Position numbers and translations under genes: made by a program
Notes under the pieces: generated by a model
Database searches by the model: none
Told to the model about the DNA's origin: nothing
What the model saw: only the letters and a program-made list of their open reading frames with translations
Part shown: piece after piece, positions 33,185 through 42,501 of the stretch
How positions within the stretch are numbered: the stretch's first letter is position 1
Layout: each line of letters opens with the position of its first letter
Assembly: GCA_035307765.1 (NCBI GenBank)
Contig: DATGHU010000012.1
Coordinates: 1 to 64,000, forward strand
Reading direction: 5' to 3'
From: a bacterium
Lineage (GTDB): Bacteria > Sysuimicrobiota > Sysuimicrobiia > Sysuimicrobiales > Segetimicrobiaceae
Length of the DNA stretch: 64,000 nt

Positions 33185-34459
33185 TCAATTGTGCAGGGAA
33201 CCCATCGGCCCGGCATCCGGTGAGTCCCCGACCTGCGGCGCCTCGCCCAGCCGGTGGAGGGGGTGGAGCGCGGGCAGCATTCCGAGGGTCCCCGCGGCCA
33301 CGATCGACCCGCTCAGCGCCAGGGCGGCGGGCATGCCGAGGACCGTGGCGGCCGCCCCGACGCCGAGCCATCCCAGGGCGCTGACCCCCATCGTGGAATA
33401 GTAGAGGCCGAGCACGCGCCCGCGGGTCTCGTCGGACGATGTCGTCATCAGGACCGTCGACATGGAGGTGTCGTAGGACGAGCCCAGCGCCCCCACGATC
33501 GTGACGATCACCAGCGACACCGAGAACCACGGGGACAATCCGAACAACGCGATGAACGCGCCGAACCCGGTCGCGGCAACCGCGAGCAGCGTGCCCTTGT
33601 TGCGCGGGTCTCCCCGCGACGCCACGGCCAGCGTCGCGCACAACTGCCCGACCCCCACCATCGCCGCGAGCGACCCCAATCCGATCGCCCCCACCCGCAG
33701 CACGTCGCGCGCCATGACGGGCATCATCGCCTGATAGCCGAACCCGAACGCCTCCACGATCAGGCTCAGCAGCAGGAGCGCGCGAATCTCGCGCACGCGC
33801 AGGGCGTACCCCAACCCCGCCGCGACGGCGCGGACAAACGGCCCCGCTGCCCCCCGGGCGGTGGTGGGGCTGCGGAGCACGAGCAGGGCGGCGACCCCTC
33901 CACCGTACGCGGCGGCGATGAGCAGATAGTTCTGCCCCACGCCCAGCCGATCGATGACGATGCCTCCGGCGAGCGCGCCGATGATCCTGACCACGCTGGC
34001 CGCCATGAACTGGAACGCGCTGGCGTTCAGCAGGCGCCGAGGGCCCACCACATCGTACATCAGGCCGCTCGCCGACGGCTTGCTGATCGCGAGCACGATC
34101 CCGTTCAGCACGAGGTAGCAGAGGACGTGCCCGAGCCGGGCGGTGTGGGTGAGCAGCAGCGCCGCGAGCGCCAGCGCGCCGAGCGCGGCCGCGAGTTGGG
34201 CGGTGAGGAGCATCCGGCGGCGGTCGGCGCGGTCGACGACGGGGCCGCCGAGCACGCTGAAGAGAGCCTGGGTGCCCCCCCGCACCCCCGCCGCCAAGCC
34301 CACCCAGAATGGGGAGTTGGTGAGCTGCAGGACCACCCACCCTTGGGTGAGCAGTTCGAGCGTGAACGCGCCCGAGCCGAACAGCGAGTACATCCACAGA
34401 CAGCGATACCCGGGAGCCTCAAACGCGAGCGAAAAACGCTGGGGTCTGCCTCCGGGCAC
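33185..34459 (-). CDS. MFS transporter
   Basis: A 424-residue carrier with about 12 helices. GGPVVDRADRRRMLLTAQL (about 71-90) is the loop 2-3 MFS motif; TTSSDETRGRVLGLYYSTMG is the equivalent segment in the second half, typical of the EntS/MFS_3-type exporters. It probably effluxes a small molecule. It starts 58 bases after the oxidoreductase stop, and same-strand spacing suggests co-transcription with the upstream FAD enzyme. Confidence 0.85.
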   Translation of the reverse strand: MPGGRPQRFSLAFEAPGYRCLWMYSLFGSGAFTLELLTQGWVVLQLTNSPFWVGLAAGVRGGTQALFSVLGGPVVDRADRRRMLLTAQLAAALGALALAALLLTHTARLGHVLCYLVLNGIVLAISKPSASGLMYDVVGPRRLLNASAFQFMAASVVRIIGALAGGIVIDRLGVGQNYLLIAAAYGGGVAALLVLRSPTTARGAAGPFVRAVAAGLGYALRVREIRALLLLSLIVEAFGFGYQAMMPVMARDVLRVGAIGLGSLAAMVGVGQLCATLAVASRGDPRNKGTLLAVAATGFGAFIALFGLSPWFSVSLVIVTIVGALGSSYDTSMSTVLMTTSSDETRGRVLGLYYSTMGVSALGWLGVGAAATVLGMPAALALSGSIVAAGTLGMLPALHPLHRLGEAPQVGDSPDAGPMGSLHN

Positions 34460-34517
34460 AGGCAGGAGTTTCGCGCCTCCGGCGGGTCCTCCCCTGCCCC
34501 TCCCCGTCGGCCTCGCG

Positions 34518-35768
34518 CTAGCGCCGCCGCGCGAAGCGGCCGGGATCGAAGGCGGAAAGCGAGACGCTCGACCGGCCGGTCGTGACGAGCTCCGCCAGCG
34601 CGGATGCGGTCGCGGGAGCCAGGGTCACCCCGAGCATCCCGTGTCCCGTGGCGATGTAGAGTCCCTCCACGCCGGGGACGGAACCAATCACCGGCAGCCC
34701 GTCGGGAGTGAGGGGGCGCATCCCGGCCCACGCCACCTCCCGCTCGCCCCGCCCCCACCCCAGGAGATACCGGTCGGCCCCGCGGCGGATCGCCTCGATC
34801 CGACGCATGTCGAGCGCGGGATCCAGGCCGGAGAGCTCCATCGTGCCGCCGAGGCGGAGCGCGCCGTCGAAGTTGCTCACGGCGATCCTCGCCTCGTCGA
34901 GGTAGAGGGGCCGCCTCACCGACGCGCTCGGGCGGGTGAGCGTAATGCTGTACCCCTTCCCGGCTTGGATCGGAAGGCGATACCCGACCCGGCTGGCGAG
35001 GACCCCCGACCACGCCCCCGCCGCGATGACGACGCGGTCGGCCTCGAGGACTCCCTCGGCGGTCTCCACCGCGGCGACGGCGCGGCCTCGGCGCCGCAGG
35101 CCGCTCACCTCGACTCCCGTTCGGATCTCGGCGCCGCCTTCGCGCACGCGCCGCAGGAGACCGGCGGTCAGCGTTTCCGGGCGAACGTGCCGCTCCCCCT
35201 CGGCCAGGATGCCCCCGACGACCGACGGACCGAGCAGCGGCTCGACCTCGCGGACCTCGCGGGCGGTGAGCCGAACCGGCTCCGCACAGCCGAACGCCCG
35301 CATCCGCTCCAGGTCTCTCGCGATATGATCCAGGGCGGACCGCCCGAGGAAGGCGAGGAGGACCCCCTGGCGGTGCATCTCGATCTGCACCCCGTCCTTC
35401 TCCAGGGCGTCGTAGAGCTCCATCGTCCGGGCGTTGAGGGCGGCCACCGCTTCCAGCCCGGCGCGGTGGGCCGGCGCGGTGCAGTGCCGTCGGAAGTCCC
35501 ACAGCCACCCCAGGAACTGGAGGTCCGCGCGCGGTCTGATGTAGAGCGGGCTGTCCGCCTTCAGCAGCCACCGCAGCGACGTCCCGAGCAGGCCGGGCGC
35601 CGGCACCGGACCGGACAGGGCCGGGACGATCCATCCGGAATTGCCGGATGAGCACCCGGCGCCCGGCTCGCCCCGGTCCAGAATGGTGACGCGCTCGCCG
35701 CGCCGCTGGAGCTCGTAGGCGCAGGCGAGGCCGATGACTCCGGCGCCGATGACGACGGTGCGGCTCAT
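34518..35768 (-). CDS. FAD-dependent D-amino-acid dehydrogenase / glycine-oxidase-like enzyme (DAO family)
   Basis: A 416-residue flavoenzyme. Rossmann FAD motif VVIGAGVIGLACAYELQRRGERVTILDRG at the N-terminus, then GCSSGNSGWIVPALSGP as in DadA, GKGYSITLTRPSASVRRPLYL, and the C-terminal PLTPDGLPVIGSVPGVEGLYIATGHGMLGVTLAPAT. It oxidises an amine of a D-amino acid, glycine or an opine. ATG at 35768 overlaps the stop of the fumarylacetoacetase remnant (ATGA); a GTG about 18 bases earlier is an alternative. Confidence 0.87.
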   Translation of the reverse strand: MSRTVVIGAGVIGLACAYELQRRGERVTILDRGEPGAGCSSGNSGWIVPALSGPVPAPGLLGTSLRWLLKADSPLYIRPRADLQFLGWLWDFRRHCTAPAHRAGLEAVAALNARTMELYDALEKDGVQIEMHRQGVLLAFLGRSALDHIARDLERMRAFGCAEPVRLTAREVREVEPLLGPSVVGGILAEGERHVRPETLTAGLLRRVREGGAEIRTGVEVSGLRRRGRAVAAVETAEGVLEADRVVIAAGAWSGVLASRVGYRLPIQAGKGYSITLTRPSASVRRPLYLDEARIAVSNFDGALRLGGTMELSGLDPALDMRRIEAIRRGADRYLLGWGRGEREVAWAGMRPLTPDGLPVIGSVPGVEGLYIATGHGMLGVTLAPATASALAELVTTGRSSVSLSAFDPGRFARRR

Positions 35769-36022
35769 CCTTCCGGCGGTGGCCACGCCTCCTTCCGGCG
35801 CAGAGGTCCCGGGGGGCGCGACCGCCGGCGGCTCACCTCCACGGCACGATCGCCCCACGCATCGTGCGGGGCCGAGACCACCGCGTTTTGAAGAACGCCC
35901 ACTTTTTCGATCTCAACTTCGACGGGATCCCCGGGCTCCAGCCAAAAAGGCCCGGGATCGGGCCTGCGCCCCACGGCGGCCCCGTTATCCCGAGTACGGG
36001 GCGGAACCGTCACCGTGGTCAT
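35765..36022 (-). pseudogene. C-terminal remnant of a fumarylacetoacetate hydrolase family gene
   Basis: An 85-codon frame contains FWLEPGDPVEVEIEKVGVLQ followed by NAVV, which corresponds to the last strands of FAH-family hydrolases (GDvveveieGiGvLrNpVv). The remaining about 75 percent of a normal FAH protein, including the metal-binding EXE site, is absent because the upstream isochorismatase-like gene ends only 41 bases away. Its stop overlaps the DAO gene start. Presumably a deletion scar. Confidence 0.55.
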
Positions 36023-36062
36023 CGCGCGCACCTCGGAAGCTCCTCGGCGACCGCCGCGGGGC

Positions 36063-36752
36063 TCAGCGGAACGTGATGAGATCGCTGCGGCTGAGCGTGA
36101 CCTTCGCCTCGGCCAGCGGCAAATTCTTCGGATTGGCGAAGCCCGGAGCGTTCAGCATCTGGTACTGCGTGTAGAGCAGGGGAAACGGATCGGCGGAGAT
36201 GCCGTCGGCCGCCACGACAACCGTATACCCGCGCAAGTTCGCGCCGAACGCGGTGTAGAGCACCGAGCCGTTCGCGGCGGTTCCGACGATGATGCAGGTC
36301 TTGATCCCCTTGGACTTCAGGATCTCGTCGAGCGTCGTCCCGTAAAATTTGTCGGCGCGCGTGGTGACCTTTAGGTCCCCCGCCGCCGGCGCGACCTCGG
36401 CCAAAATAGTCGACCCCGCCGTCGGCGTCTCCGAGTACACGACGAGCGCGCCGGCGCCCCGCGCCTTCGCGAGCAACGCCGCAGCCGCCGGCAGCGTGGC
36501 CCGGCACGACGGCCGGGGGGCACAGACGATCGACGTGAGATCGAGCACCAGGTAGGCCGTGGTCTTCGCATCGACCGCGACCGGCACGGGCTGCGGAAGC
36601 GCGGGCACCTCGACTTGGGCCGTCGCCCCCGGAACCACCGCCATCCCCAGGGCCACCAACGCGGGGACAGCGAGCCAGCGCGCCGCGGTTCCAATCGCCG
36701 TGCGGGGCCGGGGCGTCGAAAGGCGGGTGGGTGTCGGGCGTGCCGCGCCCAT
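36063..36752 (-). CDS. Exported isochorismatase-like protein lacking the catalytic Cys
   Basis: A 229-residue protein. Residues 24-46 look like a signal peptide or anchor (RWLAVPALVALGMAVVPGATAQ), unusual for this cytoplasmic family. The fold motifs are YLVLDLTSIVC (Asp71), TRADKFYGTTLDEIL (Lys135) and IIVGTAANGSVLYTAFGANLRGYTVVVAADG. Isochorismatase-like hydrolases use an Asp-Lys-Cys triad; at the Cys position (GVATN.CV) this protein has Ser163. It may be inactive, use Ser, or belong to a divergent subfamily. Confidence 0.78.
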   Translation of the reverse strand: MGAARPTPTRLSTPRPRTAIGTAARWLAVPALVALGMAVVPGATAQVEVPALPQPVPVAVDAKTTAYLVLDLTSIVCAPRPSCRATLPAAAALLAKARGAGALVVYSETPTAGSTILAEVAPAAGDLKVTTRADKFYGTTLDEILKSKGIKTCIIVGTAANGSVLYTAFGANLRGYTVVVAADGISADPFPLLYTQYQMLNAPGFANPKNLPLAEAKVTLSRSDLITFR

Positions 36753-37159
36753 TCATCTTCCCTCCATGATCCACAACGTCTGACGACGCCTTCGCCGAGT
36801 GAAAAGCCCTCCCCTTCAGCCGCGGGCCCGCGTCCACCGCCTCTCCGCGGGCGTCCGGGTGGACCAGCCACCACCGTGCCCGTTCCACCGGACGGACTGG
36901 CGAGATGAAGCGGACCTCTGGTGAGAGCGGTGGGGATCTTGCCCGGTGCGGTCTCTCTGGCGCAAGCCGCCTTTCCTCGGAAGAATCCCCGATTCTCGGC
37001 CCGGCCGCGCCGACGGCCGCCCAGGCAGGGTTGCATGAACCTCGCGGCAAATGCGATAGCGACTTCTGGAGTGCCCCCACTCCGCCGCCGTCCACGCATC
37101 CCGCTGGCCCGCGGAGCGATCACCGCGGGGCATGCACTTGCTCGCCGGGAGGGTCGTCC
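36753..37159. other. Intergenic region between divergent genes
   Basis: About 400 bases between the isochorismatase-like gene (- strand) and the molybdopterin subunit (+ strand). Several open frames exist because of the high GC, but none has a ribosome site or a recognisable protein. I see no consensus promoter; the promoters of both genes should lie here. Confidence 0.5.
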
Positions 37160-39580
37160 GTGCGTGAGCAGCCTGGGCGGGGGTACGTCGGCCGCAGCAT
37201 TCCGCGCAGAGAAGATCAGCGGATGCTGAGAGGCCGCACCTCGTTTGTCGCCGATGTCCGGCTTCCCGGCATGCTGAGCGCGGCCTTCCTCCGCAGCCCG
37301 CACGCCCACGCCCGGCTCGTCTCCGTGGATGTGGCGCCCGCGCTGCGGGTCCCGGGCGTCGTCGCCGCGTTCAGCGGCCGCGACCTGGCGGACGTGCTCC
37401 CGCCCCTCCCCGATCCCCAGGTGTCCTTCCCCGAGCGGTGGCGGCAGGGGGTCGTCCACCGCGTGAACATCCCCCAACCCCGGATCCTCGCCGTGGACAA
37501 GGTGCGCCACGTGGGGGAGGCCGTCGCCGTCGTCGTCGCGCTGGATCGTTATGCGGCGGAAGATGCCGTCGAGAAGATTGCCGTGGTGTTCGACCCCCAG
37601 CCGGCGGTGATCGATCCCGAGGACGCGCTCCTCCCCGATGCGCCGCTCATCCACCAAACCCTCGGCACCAACCTGATGGGGGAGTTTCGCATCGAGAAGG
37701 GCGATGTGGACGGGGCGTTCCGCGACGCGCCGCAGGTGCTCCGCTCGCGCTTCACGCACCATCGCTACACCGCCGTGCCGATGGAGGGCCGCGGGGCGGT
37801 CTCCGCGTACGACGCGCGGACAGGCACCCTGACGACGTGGTGCTCCACCCAGATGGTCCACGCCGTCCGCCGGGCGACCTCGGCACTGCTGGGCATGCCC
37901 GAGGCACGGGTCCGCTGCATCGCCCCGGATGTCGGCGGCGGGTTCGGCGCAAAAGGAATGGTCTACCCCGAGGACGTCCTGGTCGCCTACCTGACGCGGA
38001 CCCTCGGCCGCTCGGTGCAGTGGCTGGAGGACCGCCGCGAGCATTTCGTCAGCACGATCCACGCCCGAGACCAGATCCACGACGCGGAAGTGGCCTTCGA
38101 GCGCGACGGCCGCATTCTCGCCGTCCGCGACCGGATGATCCAGGATGCCGGCGCCTGGAATCCGCTGGGACTCGTCACCGCGTACAACACCGCGGCGCAT
38201 CTGCTGGGACCGTACGCGGTGCCCCACTACCGCCTCGAGGCCAAGGTCGCCGCCACGAACAAGGTGGCCAACGCCCCCTACCGGGGAGCCGGCCGGCCCG
38301 AAGGCGTGTTCGTGATGGAGCGGTTGGTCGACCTGATCGCCCATCACCTCGGCCGCGATCCCGCCGAGATCAGGGCGCGCAACATGATCCCGCCCGAGGC
38401 GATGCCGTACGCGGTGGGCATCCCGTACCGGGACGGCTCGCCGGTCGTGTACGACAGCGGAGACTTCCCGCGGGCTCTCCAGCTCGCCCTCGACGCCCTG
38501 GGCGGCCTCGACGACATCCGCCGCCGCCAGCGCGAGGCGCGGCGGGAGCGCCGGTATCTTGGGCTCGGGCTGGCCTGTTATACGGAGGGGACCGGAGTCG
38601 GCCCCTTCGAAGGGGCAACCGTGCGGGTCGATTCGACCGGGGCGATCTCGGTGGCGAGCGGAACCTGCTCGCAGGGGCAAGGGCACGAGACCGCGTTTGC
38701 CCAGGTCGCGGCCGACCTCTGGCGGGTCCCTCTCGACGGCGTCGTGATCACGACCGGTGACACCGCCGCGATCCCGGCCGGCCTCGGCACCATCGCCAGC
38801 CGCAGTGCCGTCGTCGTCTCGGCGGCGATCCACGAGGCCAGCCGGCGCGTTCAACAGAAAGCCTTCGAACTCGCCGCTCAGGCGCTCGAGTGCGCCCCGG
38901 AGGACCTGGAGCTCCGAGAGGGGCGGGTGGGCGTGCGGGGGGTGCCGGGTCGATCGCTCACGCTCGCCCAGCTGGCCCGAGCCGCCCATCCGGGCTGGGA
39001 CCACCGCCGGCCCCAGGGGATGGAGCCGCTGCTCGAGGCGACGTCGTACTATGAGCCGCCGACGGTGACCTGGGCGTACGCGGCGCACGCGGCGATGGTG
39101 GAGGTTCACCCCGAAACCGGAGAGATCACGATCCATCGATACGTGGTCGCCCACGACGCGGGCACGGTGATCAATCCGCGCATTGCCGAAGGGCAGATCC
39201 ACGGAGGCGTCGCCCAGGGGCTCGGCGCGGCCACGCTGGAGGAACTGGTCTACGACGAGGGAGGCCAGCTGCTCACGACCACGCTGATGGACTACGTCCT
39301 GCCGTCGGCGGTGGAGGTGCCCACGATGGAGGTCATCCACCTGGAACATCCCTCGCCGCTCAACCCCCTCGGCGTCAAAGGCCTCGGGGAAGGCGGGGCG
39401 ATCGCCCCTCCCGCCGCGATCGCCAATGCCGTCTCCGATGCCCTGCGCCCGTTCGGGATCGAGTGCAACCGCCTGCCGATCCGCCCGGACCGGATCGTCG
39501 ACGCGCTCAGGTCGGCACCGAGCGGGGCACCGAACCCGCCGGACGGCGGGGAGACGTTGTCCCGATCATCCGGGACGTGA
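37160..39580 (+). CDS. Xanthine-dehydrogenase-family molybdopterin-binding subunit
   Basis: An 806-residue large subunit of a molybdenum hydroxylase (CoxL/XdhA/aldehyde oxidase type). It opens YVGRSIPRREDQRMLRGRTSFVADV, the family start, which fixes the GTG at 37160 (GGGAGG six bases before). Further landmarks: PDVGGGFGAKGMVYPEDV, NAPYRGAGRPEGVFVMERLVD, SGTCSQGQGHETAFAQVAAD and the catalytic Glu loop GVKGLGEGGAIAPP. Usually partnered by FAD and 2Fe-2S subunits; neither is adjacent. Substrate unknown. An LLM enzyme follows 12 bases later. Confidence 0.9.
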   Translation: MREQPGRGYVGRSIPRREDQRMLRGRTSFVADVRLPGMLSAAFLRSPHAHARLVSVDVAPALRVPGVVAAFSGRDLADVLPPLPDPQVSFPERWRQGVVHRVNIPQPRILAVDKVRHVGEAVAVVVALDRYAAEDAVEKIAVVFDPQPAVIDPEDALLPDAPLIHQTLGTNLMGEFRIEKGDVDGAFRDAPQVLRSRFTHHRYTAVPMEGRGAVSAYDARTGTLTTWCSTQMVHAVRRATSALLGMPEARVRCIAPDVGGGFGAKGMVYPEDVLVAYLTRTLGRSVQWLEDRREHFVSTIHARDQIHDAEVAFERDGRILAVRDRMIQDAGAWNPLGLVTAYNTAAHLLGPYAVPHYRLEAKVAATNKVANAPYRGAGRPEGVFVMERLVDLIAHHLGRDPAEIRARNMIPPEAMPYAVGIPYRDGSPVVYDSGDFPRALQLALDALGGLDDIRRRQREARRERRYLGLGLACYTEGTGVGPFEGATVRVDSTGAISVASGTCSQGQGHETAFAQVAADLWRVPLDGVVITTGDTAAIPAGLGTIASRSAVVVSAAIHEASRRVQQKAFELAAQALECAPEDLELREGRVGVRGVPGRSLTLAQLARAAHPGWDHRRPQGMEPLLEATSYYEPPTVTWAYAAHAAMVEVHPETGEITIHRYVVAHDAGTVINPRIAEGQIHGGVAQGLGAATLEELVYDEGGQLLTTTLMDYVLPSAVEVPTMEVIHLEHPSPLNPLGVKGLGEGGAIAPPAAIANAVSDALRPFGIECNRLPIRPDRIVDALRSAPSGAPNPPDGGETLSRSSGT

Positions 39581-39592
39581 AAAGGAGGATCC

Positions 39593-40597
39593 ATGGCCAG
39601 GGTCGGGATGGCGCTGGGGTACGGCAAGTTCACGAACAGCCGGGAGACGGCGGACTTGATGCGCCGCGCCGAGGAGCGCGGGTTCGAGATGGGCTTCTTC
39701 TCGGAGACGATCGAGTTGATGCGCGATTCGGTCACCGTGCTGGCGGCGATCGGGCTGGCCACCAGCCGGCTCACCCTGGGGACCACGCAGATCGTCCGCC
39801 TCCGCAGCCCGGTCGTCATGGCCCAAACCCTGGCCAGCCTCGACGAGCTCACGGGCGGGCGGATGACGCTCGCGCCCGGAGCGTGCACCGGCAGCCACGC
39901 CAGGGCGCATTCCCTGGAGCCTTTGGACCCGGCGCTCACGCTCAAGGAATGGATCGAAAGCATCCGGCTCATCCTCACCGGAAAGAAGGTCTCCTACGAT
40001 GGCACGGTCGTGAAGTTGAAGGACGTCGGGCTGGGATGGACGCCGGCCCGCACGACCGTGCCCCTGTACGTGCCCGCGACGAGCCGGACGGGACTGCGCC
40101 TGGCGGGAGAGCTGGGCGACGGGGTGGTGCTCAACGCGGTGTGCTCCCCCGAGTACACGGTCAACGCCCTGAAGATCATCCGGGAGGCGGCCGCGGCGGC
40201 GGGCAGGGATTGGGCGGGGTTCGAGGTGGCCCAGATCATCAACTGCTCCGTGGAGGACGACCACAAAAAGGCGTTCGACGCGATCCGGTGGGAGGTGGCG
40301 ACGAAGTTTGATCCGGCGCAGATCTCCTTCATCGCCGGCCCGAAGATGCGCGTGGGCGAGCCCTACATCCGCAAAGAAGACATCCCGAAGTTCGAAGAAG
40401 CGCACGCCAAAGGGGGGATCGAGGGCCTGATTCGGGCGGTCCCGGACTCGTACGTGGCGGGGATGACGGCCAGCGGCACCCCGGATGAGGTGCGAGCCCG
40501 GGTGCAGCAGTACCGCGACGCCGGGGTGAGCCTGCCTCTGCTTCGCCCGGCGGCCGCCCACCAGACCCAGCGGCTGCTGGACCTCTTCGCCCGGTAA
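39593..40597 (+). CDS. LLM-class flavin-dependent oxidoreductase (F420/FMN, MER-like)
   Basis: A 334-residue TIM-barrel of the luciferase-like family: MALGYGKFTNSRETADLMRRAEERGFEMGFFSET, TSRLTLGTTQIVRLRSPVVMAQTLASLDELTGGRMTL, and VPLYVPATSRTGLRLAGELGDGVVL, like methylenetetrahydromethanopterin reductase and other F420-dependent enzymes. Perfect AAAAGGAGG ribosome site. It is probably co-transcribed with the molybdopterin subunit, suggesting joint oxidation of one substrate. Confidence 0.87.
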   Translation: MARVGMALGYGKFTNSRETADLMRRAEERGFEMGFFSETIELMRDSVTVLAAIGLATSRLTLGTTQIVRLRSPVVMAQTLASLDELTGGRMTLAPGACTGSHARAHSLEPLDPALTLKEWIESIRLILTGKKVSYDGTVVKLKDVGLGWTPARTTVPLYVPATSRTGLRLAGELGDGVVLNAVCSPEYTVNALKIIREAAAAAGRDWAGFEVAQIINCSVEDDHKKAFDAIRWEVATKFDPAQISFIAGPKMRVGEPYIRKEDIPKFEEAHAKGGIEGLIRAVPDSYVAGMTASGTPDEVRARVQQYRDAGVSLPLLRPAAAHQTQRLLDLFAR

Positions 40598-40660
40598 CGG
40601 CACAAAGGGGCTGACCCGGCCGGGCCGTTCCCGCAGGGACGGCCCCCGCGCCGCCGTCCG

Positions 40661-41551
40661 CTACCGCGACCGGGGGTCGAGCACCTCGCGCAATCCCTCC
40701 CCCAGCGTGTTGAACCCGAGGACCGAGAGAAATATGGTGAGGCCGGGGACGGTGGCGACGTGCGACGCGACCGTGATGAACCCGCGCCCGTCGGCGAGCA
40801 TCGTGCCCCAATCCGGCGTGGGCGGCTGCGCGCCGAGCCCGAGAAAGCTCAGCCCGGCGGTCTCCGTGATCATCCAGCCGATGTTGAGCGAAACGAAGAC
40901 GAGCATGGCGGCGACGACGTTCGGCAGGAGATGGCGGATGATGATCCGGGTGTGCGTGGCGCCGGCGGCCCGGGCGGATTCGACGAACTCCGTCGAACGG
41001 AGCAGGAGGATCGCGCCGCGCATCCCCCGCGCGTAGAACGGTACGTTGGACACGGTGACGGCCAGCATGGCGTGGGTGAGGCCGGGGCCGAGGGCGGCGA
41101 CGATCGCGATCGCGAGGAGAATCTCCGGGAAGCCCATCAGGATGTCGATGCCGCGCATGAGCAGGTTGTCGAGGCGGCCGCCGTAGTACGCGGCAAGAAT
41201 GCCCAGCGCCGACCCGAGGCTGAGGGCGAGGAAGGCGGCGGAGACGCCGATCGTCAAGGAGGTCCGCGTCCCCCAGAGAAGGCGGCTCAGGATGTCCCGA
41301 CCGAGCTGGTCCGATCCGAGCAGGTAACCCGATGTCAGCGGGGCCGCCAACCGGTGGCCGAGGTGGGGGATGGTGGGGGGATCGAGGGGGAGGACCGGCG
41401 CCAGCACCCCGAGGCCCGCGATGACGGCGACGATGATCGCCCCTCCCATCGCGGACCGGTTGCGCCGAACGCGGGCAAGGACCCCGGCGGCGGGCCGGCG
41501 GGTGGTGCGCACGGGGAATTCGGCGGACGAGGCGACCTGTTCGGCCATCAC
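40661..41551 (-). CDS. ABC transporter permease, DppC/OppC type
   Basis: A 296-residue permease: N-terminal VRRNRSAMGGAIIVAVIAGLGVLAP, the LLGSDQLGRDILSRLLWGTRTSLTIG hallmark, the EAA loop TEFVESARAAGATHTRIIIRHLLPN, and TAGLSFLGLGAQPPTPDWGTML. ATGA overlap with the DppB-type gene. It belongs to the operon headed by the FCD regulator and serves the divergently encoded solute-binding protein. Confidence 0.9.
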   Translation of the reverse strand: MMAEQVASSAEFPVRTTRRPAAGVLARVRRNRSAMGGAIIVAVIAGLGVLAPVLPLDPPTIPHLGHRLAAPLTSGYLLGSDQLGRDILSRLLWGTRTSLTIGVSAAFLALSLGSALGILAAYYGGRLDNLLMRGIDILMGFPEILLAIAIVAALGPGLTHAMLAVTVSNVPFYARGMRGAILLLRSTEFVESARAAGATHTRIIIRHLLPNVVAAMLVFVSLNIGWMITETAGLSFLGLGAQPPTPDWGTMLADGRGFITVASHVATVPGLTIFLSVLGFNTLGEGLREVLDPRSR

Positions 41552-42498
41552 TCAAACCGGATCCGAGGGTCGAGGTACGCGTAGAAGAGGTCGGTGACGA
41601 GGTTGATGATCACATAGGTCGTCGCCACGAGGAGCACCGCGCCCTGGACGAGCGGGAAGTCTCGGGTGAGAATCGCGTTCACGAGCATCAGCCCCACCCC
41701 CGGCCAGTCGAAGACGGTTTCCACGTACACCGCACCCGCCAGGAGAAATCCCATCTCCAGCCCCACGACGGTGACGATGCCGACGAGCGTATTGCGGAAG
41801 GCGTGCCTCATCGTGACCGCCGCCTCCCCCAGCCCTTTTGCCCGCGCCGTGCGCACGTAGTCGCCGCGGAGGGCCTCGATCATGCCGGTCCGGGCCACGC
41901 GCGTGATGATCGCCAGGGGCAGCGCGCCGAGCGTGAACGCGGGGAGGATGAGGTGCGTCAGCACATCCCCCACCGTCGCCGCCCCCGACGGTGAGGACAT
42001 CCCCGTTCCCGGGAGCCAGCCCAACCGCAGCGAGAAGAGGATGATCAGGATCATGCCGAGCCAGAAGGGGGGGATGCTCGCCCCGCCCACGGTCACGATC
42101 ATGGAGAGGCGGTCCACCAGCTGCCCCGGGCGCCTCGCGGCGAGGACGCCCAGGGCGATGCCGGGCCCGAACGCCACGATGACGGCGCCCGCGGCCAGGA
42201 TGATCGTCCCCCGGAAGCGCAGGAGGAGCTCTCCGAGAACCGGCCGGTGCAGCGTGATCGATCGTCCCAGATCCCCCTGCGCCACGTGCGCGAGCCAGAG
42301 CACGTACTGGGTCGCGAGCGGCCGGTCCAACCCCAGCTCTCGGTGCAGCCGGGCCAGCTCCTGAGGGGTGGCGATCGGGCCGAGGAGGATTTGCGCGGGA
42401 TCGCCGGGGGTGAGGTGGAGCAGAGCAAACGTGAACACCGAGATCCCGATCAGGACGACGGCGACCCAGGCGGACCGCTGAACGATGTACCGCGACAT
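41548..42498 (-). CDS. ABC transporter permease, DppB/OppB type
   Basis: A 316-residue permease with six helices. Landmarks: FTFALLHLTPGDPAQILLG, LGLDRPLATQYVLWLAHVAQGDLGRSI, the EAA loop DYVRTARAKGLGEAAVTMRHAFRNTL, and VETVFDWPGVGLMLVNAILTRDFPLVQG. Starts three bases after the regulator gene stop, so it is co-transcribed with it. Confidence 0.92.
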   Translation of the reverse strand: MSRYIVQRSAWVAVVLIGISVFTFALLHLTPGDPAQILLGPIATPQELARLHRELGLDRPLATQYVLWLAHVAQGDLGRSITLHRPVLGELLLRFRGTIILAAGAVIVAFGPGIALGVLAARRPGQLVDRLSMIVTVGGASIPPFWLGMILIILFSLRLGWLPGTGMSSPSGAATVGDVLTHLILPAFTLGALPLAIITRVARTGMIEALRGDYVRTARAKGLGEAAVTMRHAFRNTLVGIVTVVGLEMGFLLAGAVYVETVFDWPGVGLMLVNAILTRDFPLVQGAVLLVATTYVIINLVTDLFYAYLDPRIRFE

Positions 42499-42501
42499 CC
42501 G

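Noticed and set aside
36371-39349. 992-codon - strand frame across the molybdopterin subunit
   Set aside because: Antisense shadow; low-complexity product, no ribosome site, and the + strand has clear XDH motifs.
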